This document shows positions 43,859 to 52,358 of a stretch of 64,000 bases of DNA, piece by piece. The DNA is from Hanstruepera ponticola (GTDB lineage: Bacteria > Bacteroidota > Bacteroidia > Flavobacteriales > Flavobacteriaceae). The stretch spans positions 620,001-684,000 of the forward strand of contig NZ_JABANC010000001.1 of NCBI RefSeq assembly GCF_012931685.1, given 5' to 3'. Positions within the stretch are counted from its first letter, which is position 1; every line of letters starts with the position of its first letter. The notes beneath the pieces are model-generated. The model saw nothing but the letters and a program-made list of their open reading frames with translations, was not told the DNA's origin and did not search any database. The position numbers were made by a program, and so were the translations under genes.

Positions 43859-45112
43859 TTAAACAATCATCCCGGCAGCAACCGTTTCATTGGTTGCGTC
43901 ATCAACAAGTATAATACTTCCTGTTGTTCTGTTTTCTCTGTAAGAATCAACCATTAGCGGTTTTGTAGTACGAATTTTAACTTTAGATATATCATTCATG
44001 CCTAAGTCTTTATCATGCATATTACGCTCAAGTGTATTAATATCATACTTGTAAATAACTTCTTTTATCATGGCCTTTTGCTCGTTGGAAGTATGCTTGA
44101 TAGTGTATTTAGCTCTTGGCTTGGCGGCATCATTGTGTAACCAACAAAGCATGACTTCCAAGTCTTGTGACGCTTCAGGTTTGTTATTTGATCTAACAAT
44201 CATATCACCACGACTAATATCTATATCGTCCTCTAATGTGATTGCAACTGACATTGGGGCAAAGGCTTCATCATGTTCGCCTTCCAGAGTGTCAATAGAT
44301 TTAATTTTTGAAGTAAAACCAGAAGGCATAACCGTCACCTCATCGCCTTTTCTTAATACACCACTAGCAACTCGTCCTGCATACCCTCTATAGTCAATAA
44401 AACCATCACGCTGTGGTCTTAAAACAGTTTGAACAGGAAAACGTGCATCTACTTTGTTAATATCACTGCTAATGTGCATGGTTTCAAGTGTGTGTAATAA
44501 TGGTGCTCCTTGATACCAATCCATGTTTTTTGAGCGATTAACCACATTATCTCCTAATAAGGCGCTAATGGGTATAAAACGAACATCTTTAACCAACATT
44601 TTAGAAGAAAATTCTTCAAATTGCTCAATGACTTTGTTGTACGCTTCTTCAGAATAATCAACCAAATCCATTTTATTTATACATACTATAACGTGTGGGA
44701 TTTGAAGCAATGAAGCAATAAAAGAATGCCTCCTTGTTTGTTCAATAACGCCATGTCTAGCATCTACCAAAATAATAGCTGCATTGGCTGTTGAGGCTCC
44801 AGTAACCATATTTCTAGTATATTGAATATGACCTGGAGTGTCGGCAATTATAAACTTCCTTTTTGGGGTTGTAAAATAACGATAAGCCACATCAATGGTG
44901 ATACCTTGCTCCCTTTCGTCTCTTAATCCGTCAGTAAATAGAGCTAAATCAACTCCGTTGTGTCCTTTCTTTTTACTCGTGTTTTCAATAGCTTGTAATT
45001 GGTCTTCAAAAATAGATTTTGAATCGTAAAGTAAACGGCCAATTAATGTGCTCTTCCCATCGTCAACACTTCCTGCTGTTGTAAACCGTAATAATTGATT
45101 GTTATCTAACAT
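43859..45112 (-). CDS. cysN: Sulfate adenylyltransferase subunit 1 (GTPase)
   Basis: CysN is the GTPase partner that drives ATP sulfurylase (CysD) to make adenosine 5'-phosphosulfate. The 417-residue chosen protein has P-loop GSVDDGKST, DTPGH switch, NKMD and the elongation-factor-like beta-barrels. The open frame runs 12 codons further to a TTG at 45146-45148, but those codons lie in a palindromic repeat; the ATG at 45110-45112 gives the family start MLDNNQLLRFTTAG, so it is chosen. No fused CysC kinase domain is present; cysC is separate. cysD is upstream. Confidence 0.96.
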   Translation of the reverse strand: MLDNNQLLRFTTAGSVDDGKSTLIGRLLYDSKSIFEDQLQAIENTSKKKGHNGVDLALFTDGLRDEREQGITIDVAYRYFTTPKRKFIIADTPGHIQYTRNMVTGASTANAAIILVDARHGVIEQTRRHSFIASLLQIPHVIVCINKMDLVDYSEEAYNKVIEQFEEFSSKMLVKDVRFIPISALLGDNVVNRSKNMDWYQGAPLLHTLETMHISSDINKVDARFPVQTVLRPQRDGFIDYRGYAGRVASGVLRKGDEVTVMPSGFTSKIKSIDTLEGEHDEAFAPMSVAITLEDDIDISRGDMIVRSNNKPEASQDLEVMLCWLHNDAAKPRAKYTIKHTSNEQKAMIKEVIYKYDINTLERNMHDKDLGMNDISKVKIRTTKPLMVDSYRENRTTGSIILVDDATNETVAAGMIV

Positions 45113-45126
45113 GCTACTTTTTATAT

Positions 45127-45175
45127 GAGATACTGAACTATCTTTCAATGCTTCAATGTAGAATTCAGTATGACA
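45127..45175. repeat. Long-loop palindromic element between cysD and cysN
   Basis: GAGATACTGAA ... TTCAGTATGACA: arms ATACTGAA (45130-45137) and TTCAGTAT (45164-45171) with a longer inner loop that contains two CAATG-type repeats. Same outer ends as the elements at 4362 and 5316. It is read through by the cysN open frame. Confidence 0.7.
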
Positions 45176-45193
45176 ATTGATTTATAAATTTGA

Positions 45194-46099
45194 TTAAAAA
45201 TATCCTTGACGCTTACGGTCTTCCATAGCGGACTCTGAACGTTTGTCATCACTTCTGTTTCCACGCTCAGTTTGGCGCATACCAGAGACTTCATCGGCAA
45301 TTTTTTCTAAAGTATCAGCGTCTGACTCTATTCCACCTGTAATGGTAATATCACCTAAAGTTCTAAAACGAATTTTTTTAGTTACAATTTCCTCATGGTC
45401 TTCTAAAACCAGAAACTCTGAATTTGGAATCCATGAGTCTTGACGCCAAACCACTTCGCGTTCATGAGCAAAATACAAAGATGGAATAGCTATATTTTCA
45501 CGTTTTATATAATTCCAAACATCCATTTCAGTCCAATTACTTATTGGAAACGCTCTAAAATGCTCGCCTTCAAAGTGTTTCCCGTTAAAGATGTTCCATA
45601 ATTCTGGACGCTGGTTTTTTGGATCCCACTGCCCAAAATCGTCTCTATGTGAAAAAAAGCGTTCTTTCGCCCTTGCTTTTTCTTCATCTCGTCTTCCGCC
45701 TCCTATGGCGCAATCTATTTTATTGGTCTCAATGGCATCTAAAAGCGTTGTGATTTGTAAAGCATTTCTAGTAGCATTTTTACCACGTTCTTCAGCTACC
45801 CGTCCTTCATCTATTGATTCTTGCACAGAGCCAACTATTAACTGAACACCCAATTCTTTAATGATGTCATCTCTAAATTGAATGGTTTCAGGGAAATTAT
45901 GTCCTGTATCCACATGCATAAGTGGAAAAGGAATCTTTGCTGGATAAAATGCTTTTTTAGCTAAATGTGTCACAAGAATAGAATCCTTGCCTCCTGAAAA
46001 CAAGATGACAGGGTTTTCAAATTGAGCCCATACTTCGCGCAAAACAAAAATAGCTTCGCTTTCTAACTCGTCTAGATAATTTAAATAATACTTACTCAT
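45194..46099 (-). CDS. cysD: Sulfate adenylyltransferase subunit 2
   Basis: ATP sulfurylase small subunit: ATP and sulfate give APS and pyrophosphate. The 301-residue protein has the PP-loop SGGKDSILVTHLA (35-47), FPLMHVDTGHNFPET and GGRRDEEKARAKER, and the C-terminal FRTLGDITITGGIES. Its start overlaps cysC by 8 bases and a palindromic element separates it from cysN. With CysN and CysC it forms a PAPS supply route; no sulfite-producing genes are in the window. Confidence 0.97.
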   Translation of the reverse strand: MSKYYLNYLDELESEAIFVLREVWAQFENPVILFSGGKDSILVTHLAKKAFYPAKIPFPLMHVDTGHNFPETIQFRDDIIKELGVQLIVGSVQESIDEGRVAEERGKNATRNALQITTLLDAIETNKIDCAIGGGRRDEEKARAKERFFSHRDDFGQWDPKNQRPELWNIFNGKHFEGEHFRAFPISNWTEMDVWNYIKRENIAIPSLYFAHEREVVWRQDSWIPNSEFLVLEDHEEIVTKKIRFRTLGDITITGGIESDADTLEKIADEVSGMRQTERGNRSDDKRSESAMEDRKRQGYF

Positions 46100-46694
46100 T
46101 TTTGAGTTGTAATTTTGGTCTTATATAATCTAATATCTGTTTCACTGCTGTTTCAACAGATACTTCTTCAGTATTTATCTCAATATCAGGATTTTCAGGT
46201 GCCTCATAAGGAGCTGATATTCCTGTCATGTTTTTTATTTCACCAGCACGAGCTTTTTTATAAAGTCCTTTTACATCGCGTCGTTCACATTCTTCTAAAC
46301 TGGTGTTCACATAAATCTCAACAAAGTTAACATCTTTAACGACACTTTTAATGTTCTCACGGTCTTTTTTATATGGCGAAACAAAGGCCGCAAGGGTTAC
46401 AATTCCTGCATCAACAAGTAAGTTGGCTACTTCTGCAATTCTTCTTATGTTTTCAGTCCTATCTTCCGGAGAAAATGTTAAATCGCTATTTATACCTTTC
46501 CTAATATTGTCACCATCTAATGAATACGTATTTATGCCTAAACGAAATAACTCTTGTTCTACGACATTTGCTATTGTGGATTTTCCTGATCCTGAAAGAC
46601 CTGTAAACCACAAAAGAAAAGAATTGTGCTTTTTTAATTTTTGTCTATCTTCCTTTGAAATTTGATAATCGTGAGGAACAATATTTTTGTTCAT
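46092..46694 (-). CDS. cysC: Adenylylsulfate kinase
   Basis: Phosphorylates APS to PAPS, the donor for sulfotransferases. The 200-residue protein has P-loop GLSGSGKST (33-41), LDGDNIRKGI (APS site) and FVSPYKKDRE and GLYKKARAGEIKNMTGISAP. Cytoplasmic. Five bases after the DUF2061 gene and overlapping cysD by 8, so one unit. Confidence 0.97.
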   Translation of the reverse strand: MNKNIVPHDYQISKEDRQKLKKHNSFLLWFTGLSGSGKSTIANVVEQELFRLGINTYSLDGDNIRKGINSDLTFSPEDRTENIRRIAEVANLLVDAGIVTLAAFVSPYKKDRENIKSVVKDVNFVEIYVNTSLEECERRDVKGLYKKARAGEIKNMTGISAPYEAPENPDIEINTEEVSVETAVKQILDYIRPKLQLKNE

Positions 46695-46699
46695 TAATT

Positions 46700-47149
46700 T
46701 TAGTTTTTCTTAAAGAAATTTCGAATTTTTCCAAGCGGTAATTTCAACCACATACGTTCGTGTAAATAATACAGTGCAAATTTCGTAAATAATTCGGTAA
46801 TAGCTATATATAATGCAATTTCATCATAGGCGTTTAATATTGCTCCAGAAATAAAGAATGTCATAGTTGTAGCCACTATACGCCAAGATATTGTTTTGTA
46901 AAGTGTTTTTCTTGATGTTACAACACCATCACGTTGTACAAATTGCCATAATCGTTCATGAAAGTAATAAATAATAAATTTGATTAGAAATTCAGCAGCA
47001 CCAATTTTTATGGCATGATCTATACTACAATTACCAGTAAGACAGGTTACCAAAAGAACCACCAGAATAGTATCTGAAGTTGCAACTATTCGCCAAGAAA
47101 TACCTTTTAAAAGGCTTCTAGCATGAGATTCTTGTTTGTATTTCGTCAT
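46700..47149 (-). CDS. Tandem DUF2061 membrane protein
   Basis: A 149-residue protein with two copies of the DUF2061 unit: KGISWRIVATSDTILVVLLVT (about 15-35) and KTISWRIVATTMTFFISGA (about 83-101), each followed by a YYxHERxW sequence (YYFHERLW, YYLHERMW). Each copy has about two TM helices. DUF2061 genes frequently lie beside or fused to cysC/cysN genes, so a link with sulfate activation or sulfate uptake is likely, but the biochemical role is unknown. Five and six bases from cysC and cysQ. Confidence 0.9.
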   Translation of the reverse strand: MTKYKQESHARSLLKGISWRIVATSDTILVVLLVTCLTGNCSIDHAIKIGAAEFLIKFIIYYFHERLWQFVQRDGVVTSRKTLYKTISWRIVATTMTFFISGAILNAYDEIALYIAITELFTKFALYYLHERMWLKLPLGKIRNFFKKN

Positions 47150-47155
47150 ACTATA

Positions 47156-47950
47156 TTATTTGGATACAAGAAACCAAGGGTTTAACAAATTTTCTTTGTT
47201 ATATAATAATGGTTGATTGGTTTCATGAGAAATTACTTGAACGCCAACCGCATTACAAATGGCCTGACCTGCAGCTGTGTCCCACTCCATAGTTGGTGCA
47301 TACCTTGGGTAAACATCTGCTTGACCTTCAGCAACCAAACAAAACTTTAAGGAGCTTCCTTTTGATACAATTTCTACAGATTTCCCTGATTGTTTTAAAT
47401 TCTCTACAAAATCCAAAGTCTCCTGACTCATATGTGAACGGCTTCCAACAACATGAACTTCGTTTGAATCTGTACGTTTAGGTTTTAGAATTTCAGAATT
47501 TTTGACAACCTCATCAATTAATGCATCATGCGATTCTAGCTGTGCCTTGTGAGCTAAATTGTTTGATACATCAGCAAAATAAAGAACTTTTATAGCCGGA
47601 ACATAAATTACTCCTAAAATTGGTAGGCCATTTTTGACATAAGCAATGTTTACTGTAAATTCACCATTTCTTTTTATAAATTCTTTGGTGCCATCAACTG
47701 GATCTACAACCCAGCAATCTGTCCACTTACTTCTCACATTATAATCCGTTTGTTTGTTTTCTTCACTGATAATCGGTATGTCTGTGTCAAATAAATAAGA
47801 ATTAATAATATCATTAGCTTTTTTATCAGCTTCAGTTAAAGGTGATTTATCATCCTTTAATTCCACATTAAAAGCAGTGTCATACACCTCCATAATGACC
47901 TTTCCTGCTTTTAAAGAGGCTTCTATCGCGATTGCTAAATTTTTATTCAT
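47156..47950 (-). CDS. cysQ: 3'(2'),5'-bisphosphate nucleotidase
   Basis: Hydrolyses the 3'-phosphate of PAP (and PAPS), removing the inhibitory product of sulfotransferase. The 264-residue protein has inositol-monophosphatase-family motifs DPVDGTKEFI (about 84-93, metal Asp), KADKK-like LTEADKKAND near 39-48, and EWDTAAGQAICNAVG near 220. Overlaps the rfbD end by 8 bases and lies 6 bases from DUF2061. Confidence 0.95.
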   Translation of the reverse strand: MNKNLAIAIEASLKAGKVIMEVYDTAFNVELKDDKSPLTEADKKANDIINSYLFDTDIPIISEENKQTDYNVRSKWTDCWVVDPVDGTKEFIKRNGEFTVNIAYVKNGLPILGVIYVPAIKVLYFADVSNNLAHKAQLESHDALIDEVVKNSEILKPKRTDSNEVHVVGSRSHMSQETLDFVENLKQSGKSVEIVSKGSSLKFCLVAEGQADVYPRYAPTMEWDTAAGQAICNAVGVQVISHETNQPLLYNKENLLNPWFLVSK

Positions 47951-48800
47951 ATAGTTTGGTAATAGCTTTTTTTAAACTTGTTTTCCAGTTTGGTATTTCT
48001 AATTTATAGGCTTCTTCAATTTTGTCACAATTTAAAACACTGTATTGAGGCCGTTTGGCTGCCGTTCTATATTCTTCTGAATCTATTGGTTTAACTTGAG
48101 TATTACCTCCTGTTAGTTGAAAAATTTCTTTGGCAAACCCATACCAGGTAGTTTGACCTTTATTACTATAATTATAAAGACCATAATTTTCCGAATCATC
48201 TTCAATTATTTTAAGAATTACTTCAGCTAAATCACCTGCATAAGTAGGTGAACCATTTTGATCGTTGACTACTTTTAATTCATTATTGTTTTTAGACAAA
48301 CGTAACATGGTTCTTAAAAAGTTCTTACCATATTCAGAATAAAGCCAGCTTGTCCTTATGATATAATATTCTTTAAGTGCTTTCTCAATTTCTAGTTCTC
48401 CTTGTAGTTTTGAAAGCCCATAAGTATTAATAGGGTTAGTAATACTGCTTTCTAAATAAGGTGTTTTACTAGCACCATCAAAAACAAAATCTGTTGAAAT
48501 ATGGATAAGTTTTGTATTATTTTCTTTACAAATATTTGCTAAATTTTTGGAGCCTTCTTCATTAATTAAAAAAGCTATTTCTGGTTCAGATTCGGCTAAA
48601 TCGACTTTGGTATAAGCGGCACAATTAATGCACCAGTCTATTTTGTTCTTGTCAAATATACTTTTGATGCTTTTATAATTGGTAACATCTACTTGAGGTT
48701 GATTTGTGAAAATGAAATGGTATTGAGAGTGCTTTTTTACTATATCTAAAATAGACTTCCCTAGCTGACCTCGTGATCCAGTAACTAAAACTGTTTTCAT
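47943..48800 (-). CDS. rfbD: dTDP-4-dehydrorhamnose reductase
   Basis: Last step of dTDP-L-rhamnose synthesis. The 285-residue SDR protein has GSRGQLGKSI (7-16), YTKVDLAE with INCAAYTKVD, TDFVFDG, and catalytic YGLSKLQGE (Tyr-X3-Lys). It ends with the motif-like PNWKTSLKKAI. Overlaps cysQ by 8 bases; a 32-base gap separates it from rfbC. Supplies rhamnose to the surface glycan. Confidence 0.96.
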   Translation of the reverse strand: MKTVLVTGSRGQLGKSILDIVKKHSQYHFIFTNQPQVDVTNYKSIKSIFDKNKIDWCINCAAYTKVDLAESEPEIAFLINEEGSKNLANICKENNTKLIHISTDFVFDGASKTPYLESSITNPINTYGLSKLQGELEIEKALKEYYIIRTSWLYSEYGKNFLRTMLRLSKNNNELKVVNDQNGSPTYAGDLAEVILKIIEDDSENYGLYNYSNKGQTTWYGFAKEIFQLTGGNTQVKPIDSEEYRTAAKRPQYSVLNCDKIEEAYKLEIPNWKTSLKKAITKLYE

Positions 48801-48832
48801 CTGATTTGTTTAGATTTTGAATCGAATACTCC

Positions 48833-49378
48833 TTAAAATTCAGCATTTTCCAATTTTGGTAAAGCTAAATCTTTTTCTGAAATAATGAGGTCTTTATGAG
48901 GTAATTGCCAGTTTATATTCAATTTTTTATCATTGAATAAGATACCTCTTTCAGCAGGCTTATTATAATAATTATCACATTTATATGAAAAAATAGCTGT
49001 ATCACTTAGCACAATAAATCCGTGTGCAAAACCCCTAGGTATAAACATTTGCCTTTTGTTTTCACTTGACAACTCTGTTGCTAAATATTTTCCACAGGTT
49101 GAAGAATTCTCTCTTAAATCTACCACGACATCCAAAATTCTTCCGCTAATAACTCGTACTAATTTTGCTTGAGCAAATTCCCCGATTTGATAGTGAAGAC
49201 CTCTTAATACACCTTTAGTGGAAAATGATTCATTATCTTGAACAAATTTCACATCAAGATTGGTTAATTTGTTAAATTTATCTTGATTAAAACTTTCAAA
49301 AAAATAGCCTCTTGAATCACAAAAGACATCGGGTTCAAAAATTAAACAGCCTTCTAATTTTGTTTTGATTACTTTCAT
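48833..49378 (-). CDS. rfbC: dTDP-4-dehydrorhamnose 3,5-epimerase
   Basis: Epimerises C3 and C5 of dTDP-4-keto-6-deoxyglucose. The 181-residue cupin-like protein has GVLRGLHYQ (catalytic His), ARLVRV-like [19 protein letters not shown] and PRGFAHGF. Overlaps rfbA by 4 bases. Confidence 0.97.
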   Translation of the reverse strand: MKVIKTKLEGCLIFEPDVFCDSRGYFFESFNQDKFNKLTNLDVKFVQDNESFSTKGVLRGLHYQIGEFAQAKLVRVISGRILDVVVDLRENSSTCGKYLATELSSENKRQMFIPRGFAHGFIVLSDTAIFSYKCDNYYNKPAERGILFNDKKLNINWQLPHKDLIISEKDLALPKLENAEF

Positions 49379-50241
49379 TCTCTATCTAGCAAACCTAATA
49401 GATTATTACCATAACCACTTTTTAACAAGGGTTTGGCTAATTCTTTAAATGCATCACGATTTATAAAACCCATTTCAAAAGCTGCGGCTTCAATTGAACC
49501 AATTTTTAACCCTTGTCTTTCTTCAATCACCTCTATGAACTGTGAGGCTTGCATTAGAGATTGAAATGTTCCAGTATCCAACCAAGCGGTTCCGCGATCT
49601 AGAATACTTACACTTAATTTCCCTTGACTTAAATAGGCCTTGTTTATATCTGTTATTTCCAATTCTCCTCTATGACTTGGTTTGATGTTTTTGGCTATAT
49701 CAATTACTGAATTATCGTAGAAATAAATACCGGGAACAGCATAATTTGACTTTGGGTTTTCTGGCTTCTCTTCTATTGAAATGGCTTGACCCTCTTTATC
49801 AAACTCAACTACACCATAACGTTCAGGGTCATGTACACGATAAGCATAAATAATGCCTCCGTCCGGATCATTGTTACTTTGTAATAATTTTGCCAGACCT
49901 GTTCCGTAAAAAATATTATCTCCCAGAATCAAAGCTACTTTATCAGCACCTATAAAATCGGCTCCAATTAGGAATGCTTCAGCCAATCCATTAGGCTTTT
50001 CTTGAGTTGCGTAACTAAAGTTGCATCCATATTTTTGACCATCTCCCAACAAATCTTCAAATAATGGTAAATCTTTTGGGGTAGAAATTATCAGTATTTC
50101 TTTAATTCCAGCATACAAAAGAGTTGAAAGCGGATAATAAATCATTGGTTTATCATAAATAGGCATGAGTTGCTTACTTATTGATAGTGTTAATGGATGA
50201 AGCCTAGTTCCTGATCCTCCTGCTAAAATTATTCCTTTCAT
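49375..50241 (-). CDS. rfbA: Glucose-1-phosphate thymidylyltransferase
   Basis: Makes dTDP-glucose from dTTP and glucose-1-phosphate. The 288-residue protein starts [18 protein letters not shown] with the nucleotidyl-binding loop, then [26 protein letters not shown] and [17 protein letters not shown]. Overlaps rfbC by 4 bases and rfbB by 1 base. Normal length. Confidence 0.97.
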   Translation of the reverse strand: MKGIILAGGSGTRLHPLTLSISKQLMPIYDKPMIYYPLSTLLYAGIKEILIISTPKDLPLFEDLLGDGQKYGCNFSYATQEKPNGLAEAFLIGADFIGADKVALILGDNIFYGTGLAKLLQSNNDPDGGIIYAYRVHDPERYGVVEFDKEGQAISIEEKPENPKSNYAVPGIYFYDNSVIDIAKNIKPSHRGELEITDINKAYLSQGKLSVSILDRGTAWLDTGTFQSLMQASQFIEVIEERQGLKIGSIEAAAFEMGFINRDAFKELAKPLLKSGYGNNLLGLLDRE

Positions 50242-51296
50242 TATTTGTATTGCTTTTCGTAATATGTTTGATAAGCACCTGATGTTACATTCTCTAGCCA
50301 GTCCTTATTGTTTAAATACCAGTCTATTGTTTTAGACAGCCCTTCTTCAAAAGTGACGGAAGGCTTCCAACCGAGTTCTTGGCTTATTTTAGAAGCATCA
50401 ATTGCATAACGTAAATCATGACCTGGTCTATCTTTAACAAAAGTTATGAGTTTTTCAGATGTCCCTTTAGGTTTACTTAATTTTACATCCATTTGTTGGC
50501 ATAACAATTTTACTAAATCAATATTTTTCCATTCATTAAATCCTCCAATATTGTAAGTTGCTGTATTCTTGCCTTTATGAAAAACTAAATCAATTGCTTC
50601 TGCATGATCCTTAACGTAGAGCCAATCTCTTGTATAATTGCCGTCGCCGTAAACAGGAAGCATTTTGTTTTCCAATATGTTATTAATAAATAAAGGTATT
50701 AGTTTTTCAGGAAACTGATTCTCACCATAATTATTAGAGCAATTTGAAATTATATAAGGTAATTTATATGTTTCACCATAAGCTCTTACAAAATGATCAG
50801 AACTAGCTTTTGAAGCCGAATATGGTGAATTAGGATCGTATGGTGTCGTTTCAGAAAATAATCCTGTATCACCTAAAGTCCCATAAACTTCATCGGTACT
50901 AATATGATAAAAACGCTTTCCGTTAAAATCTCCCTCCCAAATTTTTTTGAATGCATTCAAAAGCACCATGGTACCCATAACATTGGTTTTTACAAATGCT
51001 AATGGATCAGAAATGGATCGATCTACATGCGATTCAGCAGCTAGATGAATAACCCCTTCAAACCTATATAAATCAAAAAGTTTATTGATTTCAGGTTCAT
51101 TGGTGATATCGGCCTTTAAAAAAGAATAATTTGAGCTTTTTTCAACATCTTGTAGGTTTTCAAGGTTGCCTGCATAAGTTAGCAAATCTAAATTGAAAAT
51201 GTGATAATCAGGATATTTGTTTACAAATAAACGCACCACATGAGAACCAATAAAACCTGCGCCACCTGTAATTAAAATTGATTTTTTATGCTTCAT
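50241..51296 (-). CDS. rfbB: dTDP-glucose 4,6-dehydratase
   Basis: Makes dTDP-4-keto-6-deoxyglucose. The 351-residue SDR has GGAGFIGSH (11-19), the catalytic [20 protein letters not shown] with the DE pair and [17 protein letters not shown]. Overlaps the Wzz-like gene by 11 bases and rfbA by 1 base. Confidence 0.97.
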   Translation of the reverse strand: MKHKKSILITGGAGFIGSHVVRLFVNKYPDYHIFNLDLLTYAGNLENLQDVEKSSNYSFLKADITNEPEINKLFDLYRFEGVIHLAAESHVDRSISDPLAFVKTNVMGTMVLLNAFKKIWEGDFNGKRFYHISTDEVYGTLGDTGLFSETTPYDPNSPYSASKASSDHFVRAYGETYKLPYIISNCSNNYGENQFPEKLIPLFINNILENKMLPVYGDGNYTRDWLYVKDHAEAIDLVFHKGKNTATYNIGGFNEWKNIDLVKLLCQQMDVKLSKPKGTSEKLITFVKDRPGHDLRYAIDASKISQELGWKPSVTFEEGLSKTIDWYLNNKDWLENVTSGAYQTYYEKQYK

Positions 51297-52350
51297 ATTG
51301 AACTACGTATCTAACTAGTTTTTTGGTTAGGTAAATACCACATAAAATGAAAAATATTAAAACAGGAAATACCAAAAGATAATTTGTGTACCATTTAGAT
51401 GTTTTCTTTCCAACTTTTTGGAAACTTGAAATAACCTCAAAAAACACATCTTCATTTACTTTTCGTTCTTCCAAGCTTTTTAATTGATTTCTTAATTCAA
51501 TTTCTTTGTTCAGTAACTCATATTCCTTGGTGTTTGATTTATCACTGCTTAATGTAAATCCACCATCACCTAAACTAATTTCTGACTTTTTAGCTTGAGA
51601 TTCATCCGCTAGAACTTTGATATATACCTGTTGTAAGGAATCAACTTGGTTTAACTGATCCAATATGTTTTTCTTTTGAATCCCAATAAGAGAGTCACTT
51701 TTCTGTTTTTTCTTTAACGAATAAAGATTTGTAAATGAGTTCTCCAACCCTGTATTCAATTTTGGAAAAATATCTTTTTGTAATGAAGTAACAGTAATGG
51801 AAAAGAAGTCTCCATAATATTCACTTCTATTATCAATAAATTCTTGCAACGTAATTTCATCTTTCACAGCCACAGAATCTAATGACTTAAGAAATTTGTT
51901 ATACTCTTTTACTTGATCATTTTCTGTTTCGGGTCCTCGATCAATTTCAAAGCTAACTATACTGTTCAAAACATCTTCATTAACTTCAAATATTTCTGAA
52001 AGTGTTGTATAGTCTTCTTCGGCTACTAATGAATTATAGTAATTAATATTATCAACTAGTTGATACTTTGAATCGTAATATGTTTTTACCAACATAGTTG
52101 ACTCATAGGTGTTTGGTTTGAGCTTTTGTAAACCATAACCTAAAAGACCTGCTACAATCAAGCTAATGACAATAATCTTGAAGTTTACAACAATCGCTTT
52201 TAGCCCATAAATAAAAACTGAAAAAATTGCTTTAAATATAGAACCAATGAAATTTATAAATCTATTGAATACATCACCTATAAGTCTAAATAATTGCCCT
52301 AAATCTACTTCGTCATTTGTGTTTTGAGGCTGTTGTGGTTGACTGCTCAT
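51286..52350 (-). CDS. Wzz-like chain-length/polysaccharide co-polymerase protein
   Basis: A 354-residue protein with an N-terminal cytoplasmic part, TM at about 52-70 (IIVISLIVAGLLGYGL), a large periplasmic region with coiled-coil (about 185-300), and a second TM near 322-342. This two-TM layout fits Wzz-type co-polymerases, which set polymer length. No BY-kinase domain follows, so phosphorylation control is not visible. It lies between the DUF6909 gene and rfbB, in a typical polysaccharide gene order. Confidence 0.75.
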   Translation of the reverse strand: MSSQPQQPQNTNDEVDLGQLFRLIGDVFNRFINFIGSIFKAIFSVFIYGLKAIVVNFKIIVISLIVAGLLGYGLQKLKPNTYESTMLVKTYYDSKYQLVDNINYYNSLVAEEDYTTLSEIFEVNEDVLNSIVSFEIDRGPETENDQVKEYNKFLKSLDSVAVKDEITLQEFIDNRSEYYGDFFSITVTSLQKDIFPKLNTGLENSFTNLYSLKKKQKSDSLIGIQKKNILDQLNQVDSLQQVYIKVLADESQAKKSEISLGDGGFTLSSDKSNTKEYELLNKEIELRNQLKSLEERKVNEDVFFEVISSFQKVGKKTSKWYTNYLLVFPVLIFFILCGIYLTKKLVRYVVQYEA

Positions 52351-52358
52351 ATCTACTG

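Noticed and set aside
45113-45148. Twelve extra N-terminal codons of cysN from a TTG start
   Set aside because: They derive from a palindromic repeat and the family start is the later ATG.
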